Source: Microbulbifer salipaludis (GTDB lineage: Bacteria; Pseudomonadota; Gammaproteobacteria; Pseudomonadales; Cellvibrionaceae). Taken from it: 64,000 bases of DNA. Positions 27,907-36,794 of the stretch are shown one piece after another; the first letter of the stretch is position 1, and the number at the start of each line of letters is the position of its first letter. The translations under genes were made by a program, and so were the position numbers. The stretch is taken from positions 744,001-808,000 of the forward strand of contig NZ_JAEKJR010000002.1 in NCBI RefSeq assembly GCF_017303155.1. The letters are read 5' to 3'. The notes beneath the pieces are model-generated. The model was not told the DNA's origin. It saw only the letters and a list, made by a program, of their open reading frames with translations, and ran no database searches.

Positions 27907-27925
27907 ACTGTTAACAGTTGACAAT
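27907..27925. promoter_or_regulatory. Probable GntR operator, site 7 (overlapping palindromes)
   Basis: ACTGTTAACAGT (27907-27918) is a perfect palindrome differing from the consensus at two symmetric positions; it overlaps ACAGTTGACAAT (27914-27925), which matches 10 of 12. A consensus TTGACA lies at 27918-27923. It sits between divergent gntR and the kinase gene and could autoregulate both. The rest of 27663-28060 shows no gene. Confidence 0.55.
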
Positions 27926-28060
27926 GGAGCTGGTTAAATCCTCTGTTCAGGAGACCGAAATATCCCGGGCAGGGAAGTCGGCAGGCGAATTGAGCGTGAT
28001 TATCGGTCAATGGTCAACAATCAACCAATAAATAATTCAAAAGGCAGACGGAGTGCTCCA

Positions 28061-28963
28061 ATGAGCGAAGTTCTAGTGTGTGACTGGGGAACCAGTAGTT
28101 TTCGGTTGATGAAGATTGGGCTCGAAGGGGAACTACTTTCTCAGGTAAGCACCGACAGGGGGATAAAAAACCTGAAGAGGGCGGACATGGAACCCTACCT
28201 GAAGGCACAGATGTCAGCCATAGGCGGTGCCAATTACCCGGTCGTCCTGTGCGGTATGGTGGGGTCTGGTATCGGCTGGCATGAAGTCCCTTATGTTGAC
28301 TGCCCTGCATCAAAAGCATCCCTCGCCGCGGCTCTGGTGCGGATTCCGGATACTGATTTACAGGCCTGGTGTGTGCCTGGTGTGAAACGCATTACCCGCA
28401 GTGGTACTGCCGATGTCATGCGAGGGGAGGAGACCCAGATCATCGGCTGGTTGACCCAGGCGAGTTCGCAGGAGCAAGCGAAGGCCACGCTGTGTCTGCC
28501 CGGAACCCACAGTAAGTGGGTACATATTGAAGGTGGCGAGATCTGTGCGTTTAGTACGGCATTTACCGGCGAACTCTACGCCCTGCTCACGGCGCACAGC
28601 GTATTGGTCCAGGGAGCGCAGGGATATTCGGCAGAAGCATTTACTGCAGGCTTGGCCGCCAGTGCGGAAGAGCCAGGGCTGATTCTTCAGCTGTTTAATG
28701 CCAGAAGCCGTACCGTGCTGGGCCTGCAGTCGGGGGCGGCGAGTGCATCCTATCTGTCCGGGCTATTGATCGGCAGTGAGGTGGTTGCAATGGCAAGAAA
28801 GCTGGGGCAGGGAGAGTGTGTGCACCTGGTTTGTGGGGACAATCTGGCAGCGCCTTACGGCGAGGCGTTGCAGTATTTCGGTATTGAATATCGGCACTAC
28901 TCGGGTAGCACCTATTCGGCACTGGGCCTGTCGGCAATCGCACGGGAGGCGAATGTCCTCTGA
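28061..28963 (+). CDS. dgoK: 2-dehydro-3-deoxygalactonokinase (DgoK family)
   Basis: A 300-residue sugar-acid kinase of the DgoK family, with the N-terminal phosphate loop CDWGTSSFRLM, GMVGSGIGW near 66, the MRGEETQIIG motif near 123, LPGTHSKWV near 147 and a C-terminal CGDN segment. It phosphorylates 2-keto-3-deoxygalactonate at O6. No separate KdgK-type kinase is present in the window, so it may also phosphorylate 2-keto-3-deoxygluconate made by the anhydrogalactose operon. ATG 28061 is preferred (GGAG upstream) over 28010. It is monocistronic and controlled from the shared gntR intergenic region. Confidence 0.9.
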   Translation: MSEVLVCDWGTSSFRLMKIGLEGELLSQVSTDRGIKNLKRADMEPYLKAQMSAIGGANYPVVLCGMVGSGIGWHEVPYVDCPASKASLAAALVRIPDTDLQAWCVPGVKRITRSGTADVMRGEETQIIGWLTQASSQEQAKATLCLPGTHSKWVHIEGGEICAFSTAFTGELYALLTAHSVLVQGAQGYSAEAFTAGLAASAEEPGLILQLFNARSRTVLGLQSGAASASYLSGLLIGSEVVAMARKLGQGECVHLVCGDNLAAPYGEALQYFGIEYRHYSGSTYSALGLSAIAREANVL

Positions 28964-29134
28964 GCGTCTCGCTTGCGCCACCGGGAAACGCTTTCCGCGA
29001 CACGATTGAGAGTTGCATCGCAGACTGGAAAAGCCGGCATCTAACCCATCCCTCGATGGTGGTGTGACCAACTACCCTATCTCCGTTCACCGCAAAAAAA
29101 TAATGTCATAAATAGGATGATCGGAGATAACACA

Positions 29135-30064
29135 ATGCAAAAAGCCAGTCTTTTTCTTTCTCTCGCCATTACCTCGGCGCTGTGGTCCATCAATACCCTT
29201 GGTGCTCCTGCCAAAGGCACGGCGGCGGGTGACAGTATCACCATGGGTTTCGCCGCCGACTGCACCGGCAACACGTTCTTTACCGGTGGTTTTTTCTGCC
29301 TGCTGGGCGGGGATCAACCGGAACACAGCTGGTTCGATGGCTGGGACAGCAGCGTCAACAGTGTCCACGATAAATACAAGGCGATAGACCCGAATGTTGC
29401 GGCCAACAAGAATGCCGCCCGTTCCGGTGCCGAGATGCGCGGCGGCAGTGACAATTTCAGCGTACAGGCGGACCGGATTCTTGCCGATACTTTGGTGGCG
29501 GATCACGTCGAGGTCGTGCTCGGCGGTAACGATATTTGCAACCGGGGCTGTGTCGATCCAGCCAATTGCTCGGACCCACTACTGACCGAGGGCGAGTGGC
29601 GCGGCGCGGTGCAGGCCGGGCTCGACAAGCTGGTGGGTGGCCTGCCGAGCGGTTCTACCGTGGTGCTGGGGTCGGTTCCACGGGTGCAGGACTTGCGCGC
29701 CGCGGGTATCGCCAAACAGTCGGGTAACTGGCGCGTCAACTGCGAAAGTGCTTGGTCCACCTTCGGTATCTGCCGCATAGCCACCAACGGCGGCACCATG
29801 AACGGTGAATCGTTTGCCACACGCTACGCGGGTATCGAGTCGGCGCAGCGTCGGTACAACGAAGTGCTGCAGCAGGAGGCCGCTGCCTATAATGGAACCA
29901 ATGGTGTGGAAGTGGTTGCGGAATACTCCGGGGCAGACCAGACCAATGTGGGCACCTTTACGTTCGGCAAAGATGATATTGATGGTGGGGACTGCTTCCA
30001 TCCCAGCGTTCGTGGCCAGAACACGGTGGCGAACCTGATGTGGAATGGCAACCCGGACAAGTGA
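29135..30064 (+). CDS. Secreted SGNH/GDSL-type hydrolase
   Basis: A 309-residue exported hydrolase with a Sec signal (MQKASLF to about residue 23). The catalytic blocks are in order: GDSITMG (Ser nucleophile, near 33), GGND (near 130) and DCFHPS (Asp/His, near 290). SGNH enzymes are esterases, lipases or carbohydrate deacetylases; the substrate is not evident. Several cysteine pairs suggest an oxidised periplasmic or extracellular protein. ATG 29135 lies after a CGGAG site; ATG 29117 is possible but adds residues ahead of the signal. It shows no operator and lies between the two catabolic loci. Confidence 0.82.
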   Translation: MQKASLFLSLAITSALWSINTLGAPAKGTAAGDSITMGFAADCTGNTFFTGGFFCLLGGDQPEHSWFDGWDSSVNSVHDKYKAIDPNVAANKNAARSGAEMRGGSDNFSVQADRILADTLVADHVEVVLGGNDICNRGCVDPANCSDPLLTEGEWRGAVQAGLDKLVGGLPSGSTVVLGSVPRVQDLRAAGIAKQSGNWRVNCESAWSTFGICRIATNGGTMNGESFATRYAGIESAQRRYNEVLQQEAAAYNGTNGVEVVAEYSGADQTNVGTFTFGKDDIDGGDCFHPSVRGQNTVANLMWNGNPDK

Positions 30065-30081
30065 TTGTCAGGCGGTGAACG

Positions 30082-30103
30082 GGGCTCCTGCGGGAGCCCT
30101 CTT
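30082..30103 (+). terminator. Weak terminator-like hairpin
   Basis: GGGCTCC-tgcg-GGAGCCC stem 20 bases after the SGNH hydrolase stop, without a proper T-run. Confidence 0.35.
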
Positions 30104-30150
30104 ATGGCTTCTACCCAGCTTAACGGGTGTCAGGCGCCGGCCGCTGGGCT

Positions 30151-31842
30151 CTACTCAGATTCTTTATCCTCGTCGGCCTTGTCGTCGCTCTCCTGATCAC
30201 TGTCTCCGTTGCCTTCCCCATTGCTTTCCTCGTCGCTGCCCTCGTTGCCGCTATCCTGCTGCTCGAAATAGCTCTCCTCCTGCACCACGTATTGCACCCG
30301 CTCCGGTAGCCCGTTGCGCATATAGGTCACATCGACCACCTCGCCACTGGTGAGCGCGTCCCACAGCTGGTTCTGGCCGCTGTGCACCCAGGTATCGTTG
30401 ACCCGCACAACCACATCGCCTTCCTCGAAGCCCAGTGCGGTGAAAAACTCGCTGTTCTCGATGCCCTCCAGCCGCAGCAGGTTGTGTCCATCCACCACGT
30501 GATCCGCGGCAACGAATTTCCGCTCCAGTTCGGCGCGGTTCTGCAGCTGCTTTTCCAGCCACGCCTGTCCCAGGGGCAATACGCCAGAGGGCGGGATCAG
30601 CTTGCGGGATTCGCCGTCCGGTTGCTCGATGCGGCGCAGGGTGGCCTCGTCCCGCGGGGTATTGTTGGTCATGGGTACTCGCACGTAGTTGCCATCCTGC
30701 CCGCGCAGGGTGAGCCGCTGCAGATGGTCGTTGACCTGCAGGATGACGTGGCGCTCGTGTATCTGCTTTAGGGTGACCCCGGACATCACAGGGGCGCCGG
30801 TAGAAAAGCGCCCGGCAGCGGCATCGCGGACGCGAATGAGGGCGGTCGAGTGCTCCGGTTGCGAGGAAACACTGGTGCCGCTCAATTGCAGCGGCAAATC
30901 GGTCTCGGCAATCTGCTCGCCGGACAGTCGCCAGCGGGCGGCATCCTTGTGGGCGCTTGCGGGGTCGTGCCCGAGCCGCTGCAGCTCCTGATCAATCCAC
31001 ATGGCGTAGTGTTCCGGGGTGCGCGGGCCTTTGGTATACAGCCCGTTTACAAACACCACCGGCACACTCTGCAGGCCGAGGGAGCGGGCCAGGGCGGTAT
31101 CTGCGGTAACGCGATCGCTGCGCTCGGGTTCGTCCAGGCACTGGTTGAATGCGTCTTGTGCCAGCCCCAGCTGTGATGCCAGCTGGCCGAAGGTAGTTAC
31201 CTCCAGCGTCTTTGCCTTTGCGTAGAGGCCATCCGCGTAGGCCCATGGCGCGCCTTGCTGGTTGGCGCAGTGCGCCGCGATGGCGGCCTGCGCCCCCTCT
31301 CGGTGATAGTGCATGGGGAAGTCAAACGGCACCACCGCAATCCAGCCGGCGTAGCGCTCCAGCAGTTCCCGCAGCACCAGATTGGTGGCCGCGCAGTGTA
31401 CCGACTGATACGAGCAGAACACCGCGAGGGTTACCGGGGCGTTGGGGTTACCACGCAGGGGGCGGCCGCTGGTATCAAGGCTCAGTCGGGGAGGTTGGGG
31501 GTGCGGTAGCAGCCACTCCACCGCGGGCGTATCTGCGGCAGCGGCCTGCGACGGATGCCGGGCATCGATCATGGATTTGAGCGTATTGAAGCGTAGCTGG
31601 TACTCCGCCAGCGCCAGGTCGTATCGCTCCAGGCGAATTTTCTGATCTACCTCTTGCAGGGTGATCGCGCTGTTGCCGATGCGCGCGACTATTTGTAGAC
31701 CTGCTTGATTTTCCTGCCCTGCAGTGGATGTGGAGCCGGGTTCATCCCGCGTATCCAGGCTACAGGCGCTGAGCAGCGCGGCAAACAATATTGGTAATAG
31801 CTGGAGGGCAGGGCGGTAGTGTTGATTATTCAGTGCGTCCAT
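30151..31842 (-). CDS. Lipoprotein with DsbA-like domain and C-terminal GspC/PDZ-like module
   Basis: A 563-residue predicted lipoprotein (lipobox LLSAC, Cys27). Residues 50-95 resemble the helical N-region of SurA-type chaperones (IGNSAITLQEVDQKI). Residues 125-310 form a DsbA/thioredoxin-like domain with cis-proline loop SVPVVFVNG, but the active site reads CSYQSVHC: the first CxxC cysteine is Ser147, leaving Cys150 and an unusual Cys143. Residues 370-520 resemble the HR and PDZ parts of type II secretion GspC (SGVTLKQIHERHVIL, then ALGFEEGDVVVRVND). The tail of about 35 residues is almost wholly Asp, Glu, Ser and Gly. A periplasmic chaperone or secretion accessory is possible; function unknown. 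Confidence 0.7.
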   Translation of the reverse strand: MDALNNQHYRPALQLLPILFAALLSACSLDTRDEPGSTSTAGQENQAGLQIVARIGNSAITLQEVDQKIRLERYDLALAEYQLRFNTLKSMIDARHPSQAAAADTPAVEWLLPHPQPPRLSLDTSGRPLRGNPNAPVTLAVFCSYQSVHCAATNLVLRELLERYAGWIAVVPFDFPMHYHREGAQAAIAAHCANQQGAPWAYADGLYAKAKTLEVTTFGQLASQLGLAQDAFNQCLDEPERSDRVTADTALARSLGLQSVPVVFVNGLYTKGPRTPEHYAMWIDQELQRLGHDPASAHKDAARWRLSGEQIAETDLPLQLSGTSVSSQPEHSTALIRVRDAAAGRFSTGAPVMSGVTLKQIHERHVILQVNDHLQRLTLRGQDGNYVRVPMTNNTPRDEATLRRIEQPDGESRKLIPPSGVLPLGQAWLEKQLQNRAELERKFVAADHVVDGHNLLRLEGIENSEFFTALGFEEGDVVVRVNDTWVHSGQNQLWDALTSGEVVDVTYMRNGLPERVQYVVQEESYFEQQDSGNEGSDEESNGEGNGDSDQESDDKADEDKESE

Positions 31843-31968
31843 GGATTGAGATCCGCTCGTTATTATTCTGCGAGCAGTTCTAGCACATGGCCGTGTAAGT
31901 CTCTACCAAGCGTGGCGCGTACCTCGTATTGTGGCGGGAAAGATAACGCCTGGATCAATAGCCCGTGC

Positions 31969-32442
31969 CTATTGATTTTTTGCAACAATCTCGCTGACCA
32001 GCTCGGGGGTAAATAATGATTTGGAAAGATACTGCTGACCGCCGGATTGGGTGACCAGAATCAGTCCCAGATCGGTTTCAATCACGCGCTCGATGTCTGC
32101 CCACAACAGCGTTGTTTGTGAGTAGCTGCTCTTGGTGGTAATCCCTTCTTCATTAATGGTTAGCGTCACCTCGGTATTCGCACTCCTTGACAACATCTGC
32201 CGCGCCAGCCACCACGCCCGCCGGAATCGAATATGCAGCAGTTCCAGAATGCCCAGGGCGACCAGCAGGTAGCCCAGAACTTTGGGCTGTTCGGTTAAGA
32301 ACAGTGATCCGGAACCTGCAGCAAGCAGCAAGGCCGGGAACAGATAATTGGGCCTAGCCCCTTTCCCGTGGGGCCGAGACTGGTCAAAGCACTCGGCGAG
32401 GTATTCCCGGGATAGGGTGAACTGTGTCTTGAAAGGTTGCAT
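31969..32442 (-). CDS. YcxB-like membrane protein
   Basis: A 157-residue protein with two adjacent transmembrane helices (about 32-66) followed by a small cytoplasmic beta-rich domain (NTEVTLTINEEGITTKSSYSQTTLLWADIERVIETDLGLIL) typical of YcxB-like proteins, whose function is unknown. It follows the same strand as the DsbA-like lipoprotein gene but is about 125 bases from it. No catalytic motif. Confidence 0.65.
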   Translation of the reverse strand: MQPFKTQFTLSREYLAECFDQSRPHGKGARPNYLFPALLLAAGSGSLFLTEQPKVLGYLLVALGILELLHIRFRRAWWLARQMLSRSANTEVTLTINEEGITTKSSYSQTTLLWADIERVIETDLGLILVTQSGGQQYLSKSLFTPELVSEIVAKNQ

Positions 32443-32812
32443 AGAAGTCGCTTGTTCGAGTGGTTAGTTGTAACGCTGATGTCGACGCAGGTCTTACTGC
32501 CTGCCACGGGTATTAAGACCCTTCGCACCTCACGCCAATGCGAGCGGGGACATTTCGTGTAGGTGAGGATTTAGTTTATGGGTTTCGTCTCGCGTAGCAA
32601 ATGAATCTACTTTTCCGTCTTGCCGCACAACCAATCCTCAATATCGCATATTGTTTTTTAGGCCATTTCAAAAGCGAAGAAATGAGGCATGCTGAAATTG
32701 CCTGGTCTTAGGCTTGATAGGTTACAGGGGACACCTGCTACATGCCAATCGCCTCAGTCGCTGGGGCTTGAACAAAAAATCCACAGAAAATCAATAAGTT
32801 GGGATATTTCCG
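32443..32812. other. Intergenic region before the TonB receptor
   Basis: A 370-base region between the divergent YcxB-like gene and the TonB receptor. No open frame of note. A TTGATA at 32714-32719 could be a -35 but the -10 is poor. No TTGTTnACAA palindrome is present, which separates this locus from the agar regulon. Confidence 0.4.
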
Positions 32813-35800
32813 ATGAACAGAGAAAACTTTCCTAGAAAACAACTTGCTTTGGCGGTATCCGTCGCGCTAGGGGTTGCAGCTGCGTCCCAGTCGACAGTAG
32901 CCCAAGAGGGCGCGGCGATGGAAGAGCTGGTAGTGACCGGCATTCGTGGCAGTTTGACTCAGTCTATGGACGTTAAGCGCGACGCGAAAGGTGTCGTGGA
33001 TGCCATTAGCGCAGAAGACATGGGCAAGTTCCCAGACTCCAACCTCGCGGAGTCCCTGCAGCGCGTTACCGGTGTATCCATCAACCGCCGCAATGGTGAA
33101 GGCAACCAGGTTACCGTGCGTGGCTTTGGACCTGATTACAACCTGGTTACCTTGAACGGACGCCTGATGCCTGCGACCTCACTCACGCAGAATGGCGGTG
33201 GTGTGCAGCAGGGGCGCGCCTTCGATATGGACAACCTCGCCGCAGAAAGCGTGCGTGCTTTGGAGGTGTACAAAAGTTCCCGCGCCGATATCGCCTCCGG
33301 CGGCATGGGTGCGACCATCAACATCAAGACCCTGAGACCACTGGATAATCCGGGCACCAAGGCGTCGTTCGGGGTAAAAACCCTAAACGATACCACCGCC
33401 CGTGTCGGTGACGACTTCACCCCGGAAGCCTCAGGCGTGTTTAGCTGGACCGACGAGACCGACACCTTCGGCGTGTCGCTCACCGGCTCTTATCAGGACC
33501 GTAACAGTGGCGCCAGCGGAGCATACATTAACAACTGGAATGTGGCCGCATACGATGGCTCCATCCCCCAGTCGCCCGGTGCAGGCTCCGGCGACCCGAT
33601 CAATATTGAGAATGCGCCGGCAGTCGGTGACCTGCGCTCGTTGCATACCGACCTGCGCTATATTCACTCCGACCGCGAACGCACCCGGGTCAACTCCCAG
33701 TTGACCCTGCAGTGGCGCCCTGCCGACAACCTCACCGGTACCGTCGACTACACCTACGCTAAGCAGGACATCTACGAAAACCGTGCGGAGCTTTCCGCGT
33801 GGATGGACACCTACAAAAGTGACCTGGTTTTTGATGACGCCGTGGTAAGTACCCCGGTCCTGTACTGGGAAGAGCGTCGTGAGCAGAACCCCCGCGATGT
33901 GGGCCTCGCGCTGCAGCAGCAGAACCAGCAGAACAAGCTGGAGTCTGTGGGCCTGAACCTTGAGTGGCAGCCGAACGAGCAGCTCGACCTGGCGTTCGAC
34001 GCGCACAAGTCTGAGTCCTCCAGCTTACCCAGCGCCTCCTTCGGTAACTGGATCAACATCGGCCTGGGTGCCAATGTGTCGGCAGGCCAGGGTATCGACT
34101 TTACCAAGTCGGGTCTCCCGGTGCTGATGCTGGACTTCGACGACTCCGTTGCTGGCAACGGCAATGGCGTGCTGGACAAGGAAGAGATCGGCTCCACTGT
34201 GCGTCAGATCAGTAATGACCGCGCTTACTCCGATTTCACCCAAGTCCGCTTTGACGGTACCTTCACCCTGGATGACCAGCATTCGATCGACTTTGGTATT
34301 GAGTCTCGCGACATGGAGCAGAACCTCCAGTCCTCCTTCTATCAGGAGCTGCTGGCAGGCGGTTGGGGCGTTGCCAATCCGGGCGATGTACCAGATGAAT
34401 ATCTGCAGCCGCTGAACTACGCCAGCCTGTTTGACGGCTACAGCGTAAATCCCACCGGTGAGGCAGGCGAGTTCTTCGATCGCGTCAGCGATGGCGAAGC
34501 TGCGCCGCTGATGAACGGCTACATCGGCGATGCCGCGGTGATCGGCAAACACCTGTCAGAAGCGGTTGGTTTGCCGTGGGCGGTCAACCCCACCGATAAC
34601 CTGAACCGCACCATTGAAGAGAAGGTCTTCGCCGCTTACGCGCAATACAACTACTCCGGCGAGTTTTACAACAAGCCGATTGACGTTGTGTTTGGCCTGC
34701 GTCACGAGCGCACCGATGTCAGCTCTACCGACCTGGCGAATATCCCGACAGACGTTGTATGGCAGAGCAACAACGACTTCCAGATTCCTGCCGGTGCTGT
34801 AGCCAGCCTGTATGCGGAAGAAGCAGAGTACGACCACTGGCTGCCGAACCTCGATGTCAAAATGGACCTAAGTGAAGACCTGGTGGGTCGCTTCTCCTAC
34901 AGTCAGAGCATCGCACGTTCGCGATTTGACAATATGGGATCTGCCGCTACCGGTCTTTCCGGACCCAGCTCCCCGACCAACCTCTCCGGTTCCATTCTTG
35001 GTGGCGCGGGCGCAGGTAACCCGGGCATTCTGCCTCTGGAGTCTGACAACTACGACCTCTCCGTGGAGTGGTATTACGGCGAGTCAAGCTATGCCTCCAT
35101 CGGCTACTTCCGAAAAGATGTCGACAACTTCATCGGTACCTCAGCGGTTGATATGAATCTCTATGGTCTCACGGATCCCACCAGTGGTCCCCGTGAGCAG
35201 CAGGCTGTGGCCGATCTGGCCGCCCTTGGTGAGCCGCTCAACGATACCACGCTGTTCTCCATGGTTGCGGCCAATATGCTTGGCGTAAGCTTCTATGACT
35301 ACACCGCGGAAGAGTTTGAAAACCTGGTGGACGTAACTGGCAACCCGGAAGATGACCTGATGATCTTCCGCGTATCCCGCCCGATGAACACCGAGAAGGC
35401 CACCATCGATGGCTGGGAAATGGGCGTTCAGCACTTCTTCGGTGAGACCGGCTTTGGTGCCCAGGCGAACTACACCATCGTGGATGGGGATGTGGGCTAC
35501 GATGTTGGCCGCGATCCGGACATTGATGGCGGGGCACAGTTTGCCTTGTCCGGTTTGAGTGATACCGCGAACCTGTCGCTGATTTATGAAAATCACGGGA
35601 TTTCCGCACGTATTGCTTATAACTGGCGTGACACCTTCCTTTCCGGTATTGAGGATGGTGGCAAGCGTCCGCGGTTCATCGAAGACTACAGTCAGGTCGA
35701 CCTGAGCGTTGGTTATGAGGTCAATGACAACCTGAAGCTCGCGTTCGAGGGTGTGAACCTGCTGGGAGAAGACTCCCGTGAATATGCGCGCACCAAAGCG

Positions 35801-35863
35801 CAGCTGCTGCGCACCGAAATGCTCGGCCCGCGTTACGCGCTGAGTGCACGCTACAGCTTCTAA
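32813..35863 (+). CDS. TonB-dependent receptor (Caulobacter-type, carbohydrate uptake)
   Basis: A 1,016-residue outer-membrane receptor. Signal peptide to about residue 31 (VAQE), a TonB box in EELVVTG (about 37-43), a plug domain (about 55-170; DAISAEDMGKFPDSNLAESLQRVTGVSI, VTVRGFGPDYNLVTLNGR) and a 22-strand barrel ending in the terminal aromatic YALSARYSF. This sequence type is common in Caulobacterales, Xanthomonadales and Cellvibrionales, where it imports oligosaccharides rather than iron complexes. Being followed by SapC, halogenase-like and MFS genes is the usual arrangement for such carbohydrate loci. The substrate is probably a beta-glucan oligosaccharide given the enzymes downstream. 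Confidence 0.9.
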   Translation: MNRENFPRKQLALAVSVALGVAAASQSTVAQEGAAMEELVVTGIRGSLTQSMDVKRDAKGVVDAISAEDMGKFPDSNLAESLQRVTGVSINRRNGEGNQVTVRGFGPDYNLVTLNGRLMPATSLTQNGGGVQQGRAFDMDNLAAESVRALEVYKSSRADIASGGMGATINIKTLRPLDNPGTKASFGVKTLNDTTARVGDDFTPEASGVFSWTDETDTFGVSLTGSYQDRNSGASGAYINNWNVAAYDGSIPQSPGAGSGDPINIENAPAVGDLRSLHTDLRYIHSDRERTRVNSQLTLQWRPADNLTGTVDYTYAKQDIYENRAELSAWMDTYKSDLVFDDAVVSTPVLYWEERREQNPRDVGLALQQQNQQNKLESVGLNLEWQPNEQLDLAFDAHKSESSSLPSASFGNWINIGLGANVSAGQGIDFTKSGLPVLMLDFDDSVAGNGNGVLDKEEIGSTVRQISNDRAYSDFTQVRFDGTFTLDDQHSIDFGIESRDMEQNLQSSFYQELLAGGWGVANPGDVPDEYLQPLNYASLFDGYSVNPTGEAGEFFDRVSDGEAAPLMNGYIGDAAVIGKHLSEAVGLPWAVNPTDNLNRTIEEKVFAAYAQYNYSGEFYNKPIDVVFGLRHERTDVSSTDLANIPTDVVWQSNNDFQIPAGAVASLYAEEAEYDHWLPNLDVKMDLSEDLVGRFSYSQSIARSRFDNMGSAATGLSGPSSPTNLSGSILGGAGAGNPGILPLESDNYDLSVEWYYGESSYASIGYFRKDVDNFIGTSAVDMNLYGLTDPTSGPREQQAVADLAALGEPLNDTTLFSMVAANMLGVSFYDYTAEEFENLVDVTGNPEDDLMIFRVSRPMNTEKATIDGWEMGVQHFFGETGFGAQANYTIVDGDVGYDVGRDPDIDGGAQFALSGLSDTANLSLIYENHGISARIAYNWRDTFLSGIEDGGKRPRFIEDYSQVDLSVGYEVNDNLKLAFEGVNLLGEDSREYARTKAQLLRTEMLGPRYALSARYSF

Positions 35864-35906
35864 ACTTGGCGCCAGGCTAAGTTAGAAGCAGGAACCGCAT
35901 CCGCAG

Positions 35907-35936
35907 GCTACCTCTGAAGGACTTGAGGTAGCTTTT
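35907..35936 (+). terminator. Terminator or attenuator after the TonB receptor
   Basis: GCTACCTC pairs with GAGGTAGC around a 10-nt loop, followed by TTTT. It probably lowers expression of the downstream genes relative to the receptor. Confidence 0.65.
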
Positions 35937-36035
35937 CGTGACAAAAGATCACCAATCGGGGATACTTTGTTGTTGTCACGACGGGTGCGGTTTTTTTCGC
36001 TACGCCGGATCTATAACAATAAAAGAGACATTACG

Positions 36036-36716
36036 ATGAGTAATTACGAAGTATTAGATAATGTCCAGCACTGTGACTTGCAGGTAGCCCAAGACCTGCG
36101 ACTGAATCCCCAGGATGGCCTGGGTTATGTGCAGGTGTTCCCCTCCGAGTTGGACGCCGCCCACAAAGAATATCCCGTTTTTTTCCGGAAAAATTCCGAC
36201 ACTGGAAAGTTCTTCCTCGTCGCACTCCTTGCTGACGCCTTTACCTCCAACGTCTACCTCAAAGATTCAAAATGGTCCGCCAACTACATCCCTTTGATGG
36301 TGCGGCGGGGGCCATTTTTAATGGCGCGAGTGGGAGACGAGCTGAGCCTATGCCTGAACCTGGCAGACGAGCGTGTAAACAAGCCGGGTGAACGCCTGTT
36401 TGATGACAGTGGCACACTTACCCCCTATGCAGAGAGTATTTCCAAATTGTTTTCTGCAATCCACCAGGGACACGAGCAGACAGACCTTCTGGTCACAGCC
36501 CTTTCTGAGCACGGATTAATCGAGGCACTGGAAATTAATGACAAAAGCCCATCGTCCGATGGAAATTTGTCCGGACTCTACTCGGTAAACCCGCAAAAAC
36601 TCAGGCAGCTGACGGGCGATGCGCTGGCGCACCTGAATGCTACCGGGCTGTTGCAGCTCGCCTACTTTATCGCAAGTTCCTCCGCGAACATCCGATTGCT
36701 GCTTGCCGCCGAATAG
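36036..36716 (+). CDS. SapC-like protein
   Basis: A 226-residue cytoplasmic protein of the SapC family named after a Campylobacter surface-protein operon. Visible family features are VQVFPSELDAAHKEYPVFFRKN near 27 and the central PLMVRRGPFLMARVGDELSLCLNL. No catalytic motif is known. Genes of this family regularly sit between TonB receptors and tryptophan-halogenase-like genes in carbohydrate loci, as here. ATG 36036 is chosen with AAGAGA upstream; the frame extends to 35967 but into the post-receptor leader. Confidence 0.8.
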   Translation: MSNYEVLDNVQHCDLQVAQDLRLNPQDGLGYVQVFPSELDAAHKEYPVFFRKNSDTGKFFLVALLADAFTSNVYLKDSKWSANYIPLMVRRGPFLMARVGDELSLCLNLADERVNKPGERLFDDSGTLTPYAESISKLFSAIHQGHEQTDLLVTALSEHGLIEALEINDKSPSSDGNLSGLYSVNPQKLRQLTGDALAHLNATGLLQLAYFIASSSANIRLLLAAE

Positions 36717-36794
36717 CCCGCGAATTTCTGTTGAGGTCCGTTGGGTTTTGTTGGCGTCCGTTGGTTTAGAGTGCGATCGGGAGGGTGATTCAAG

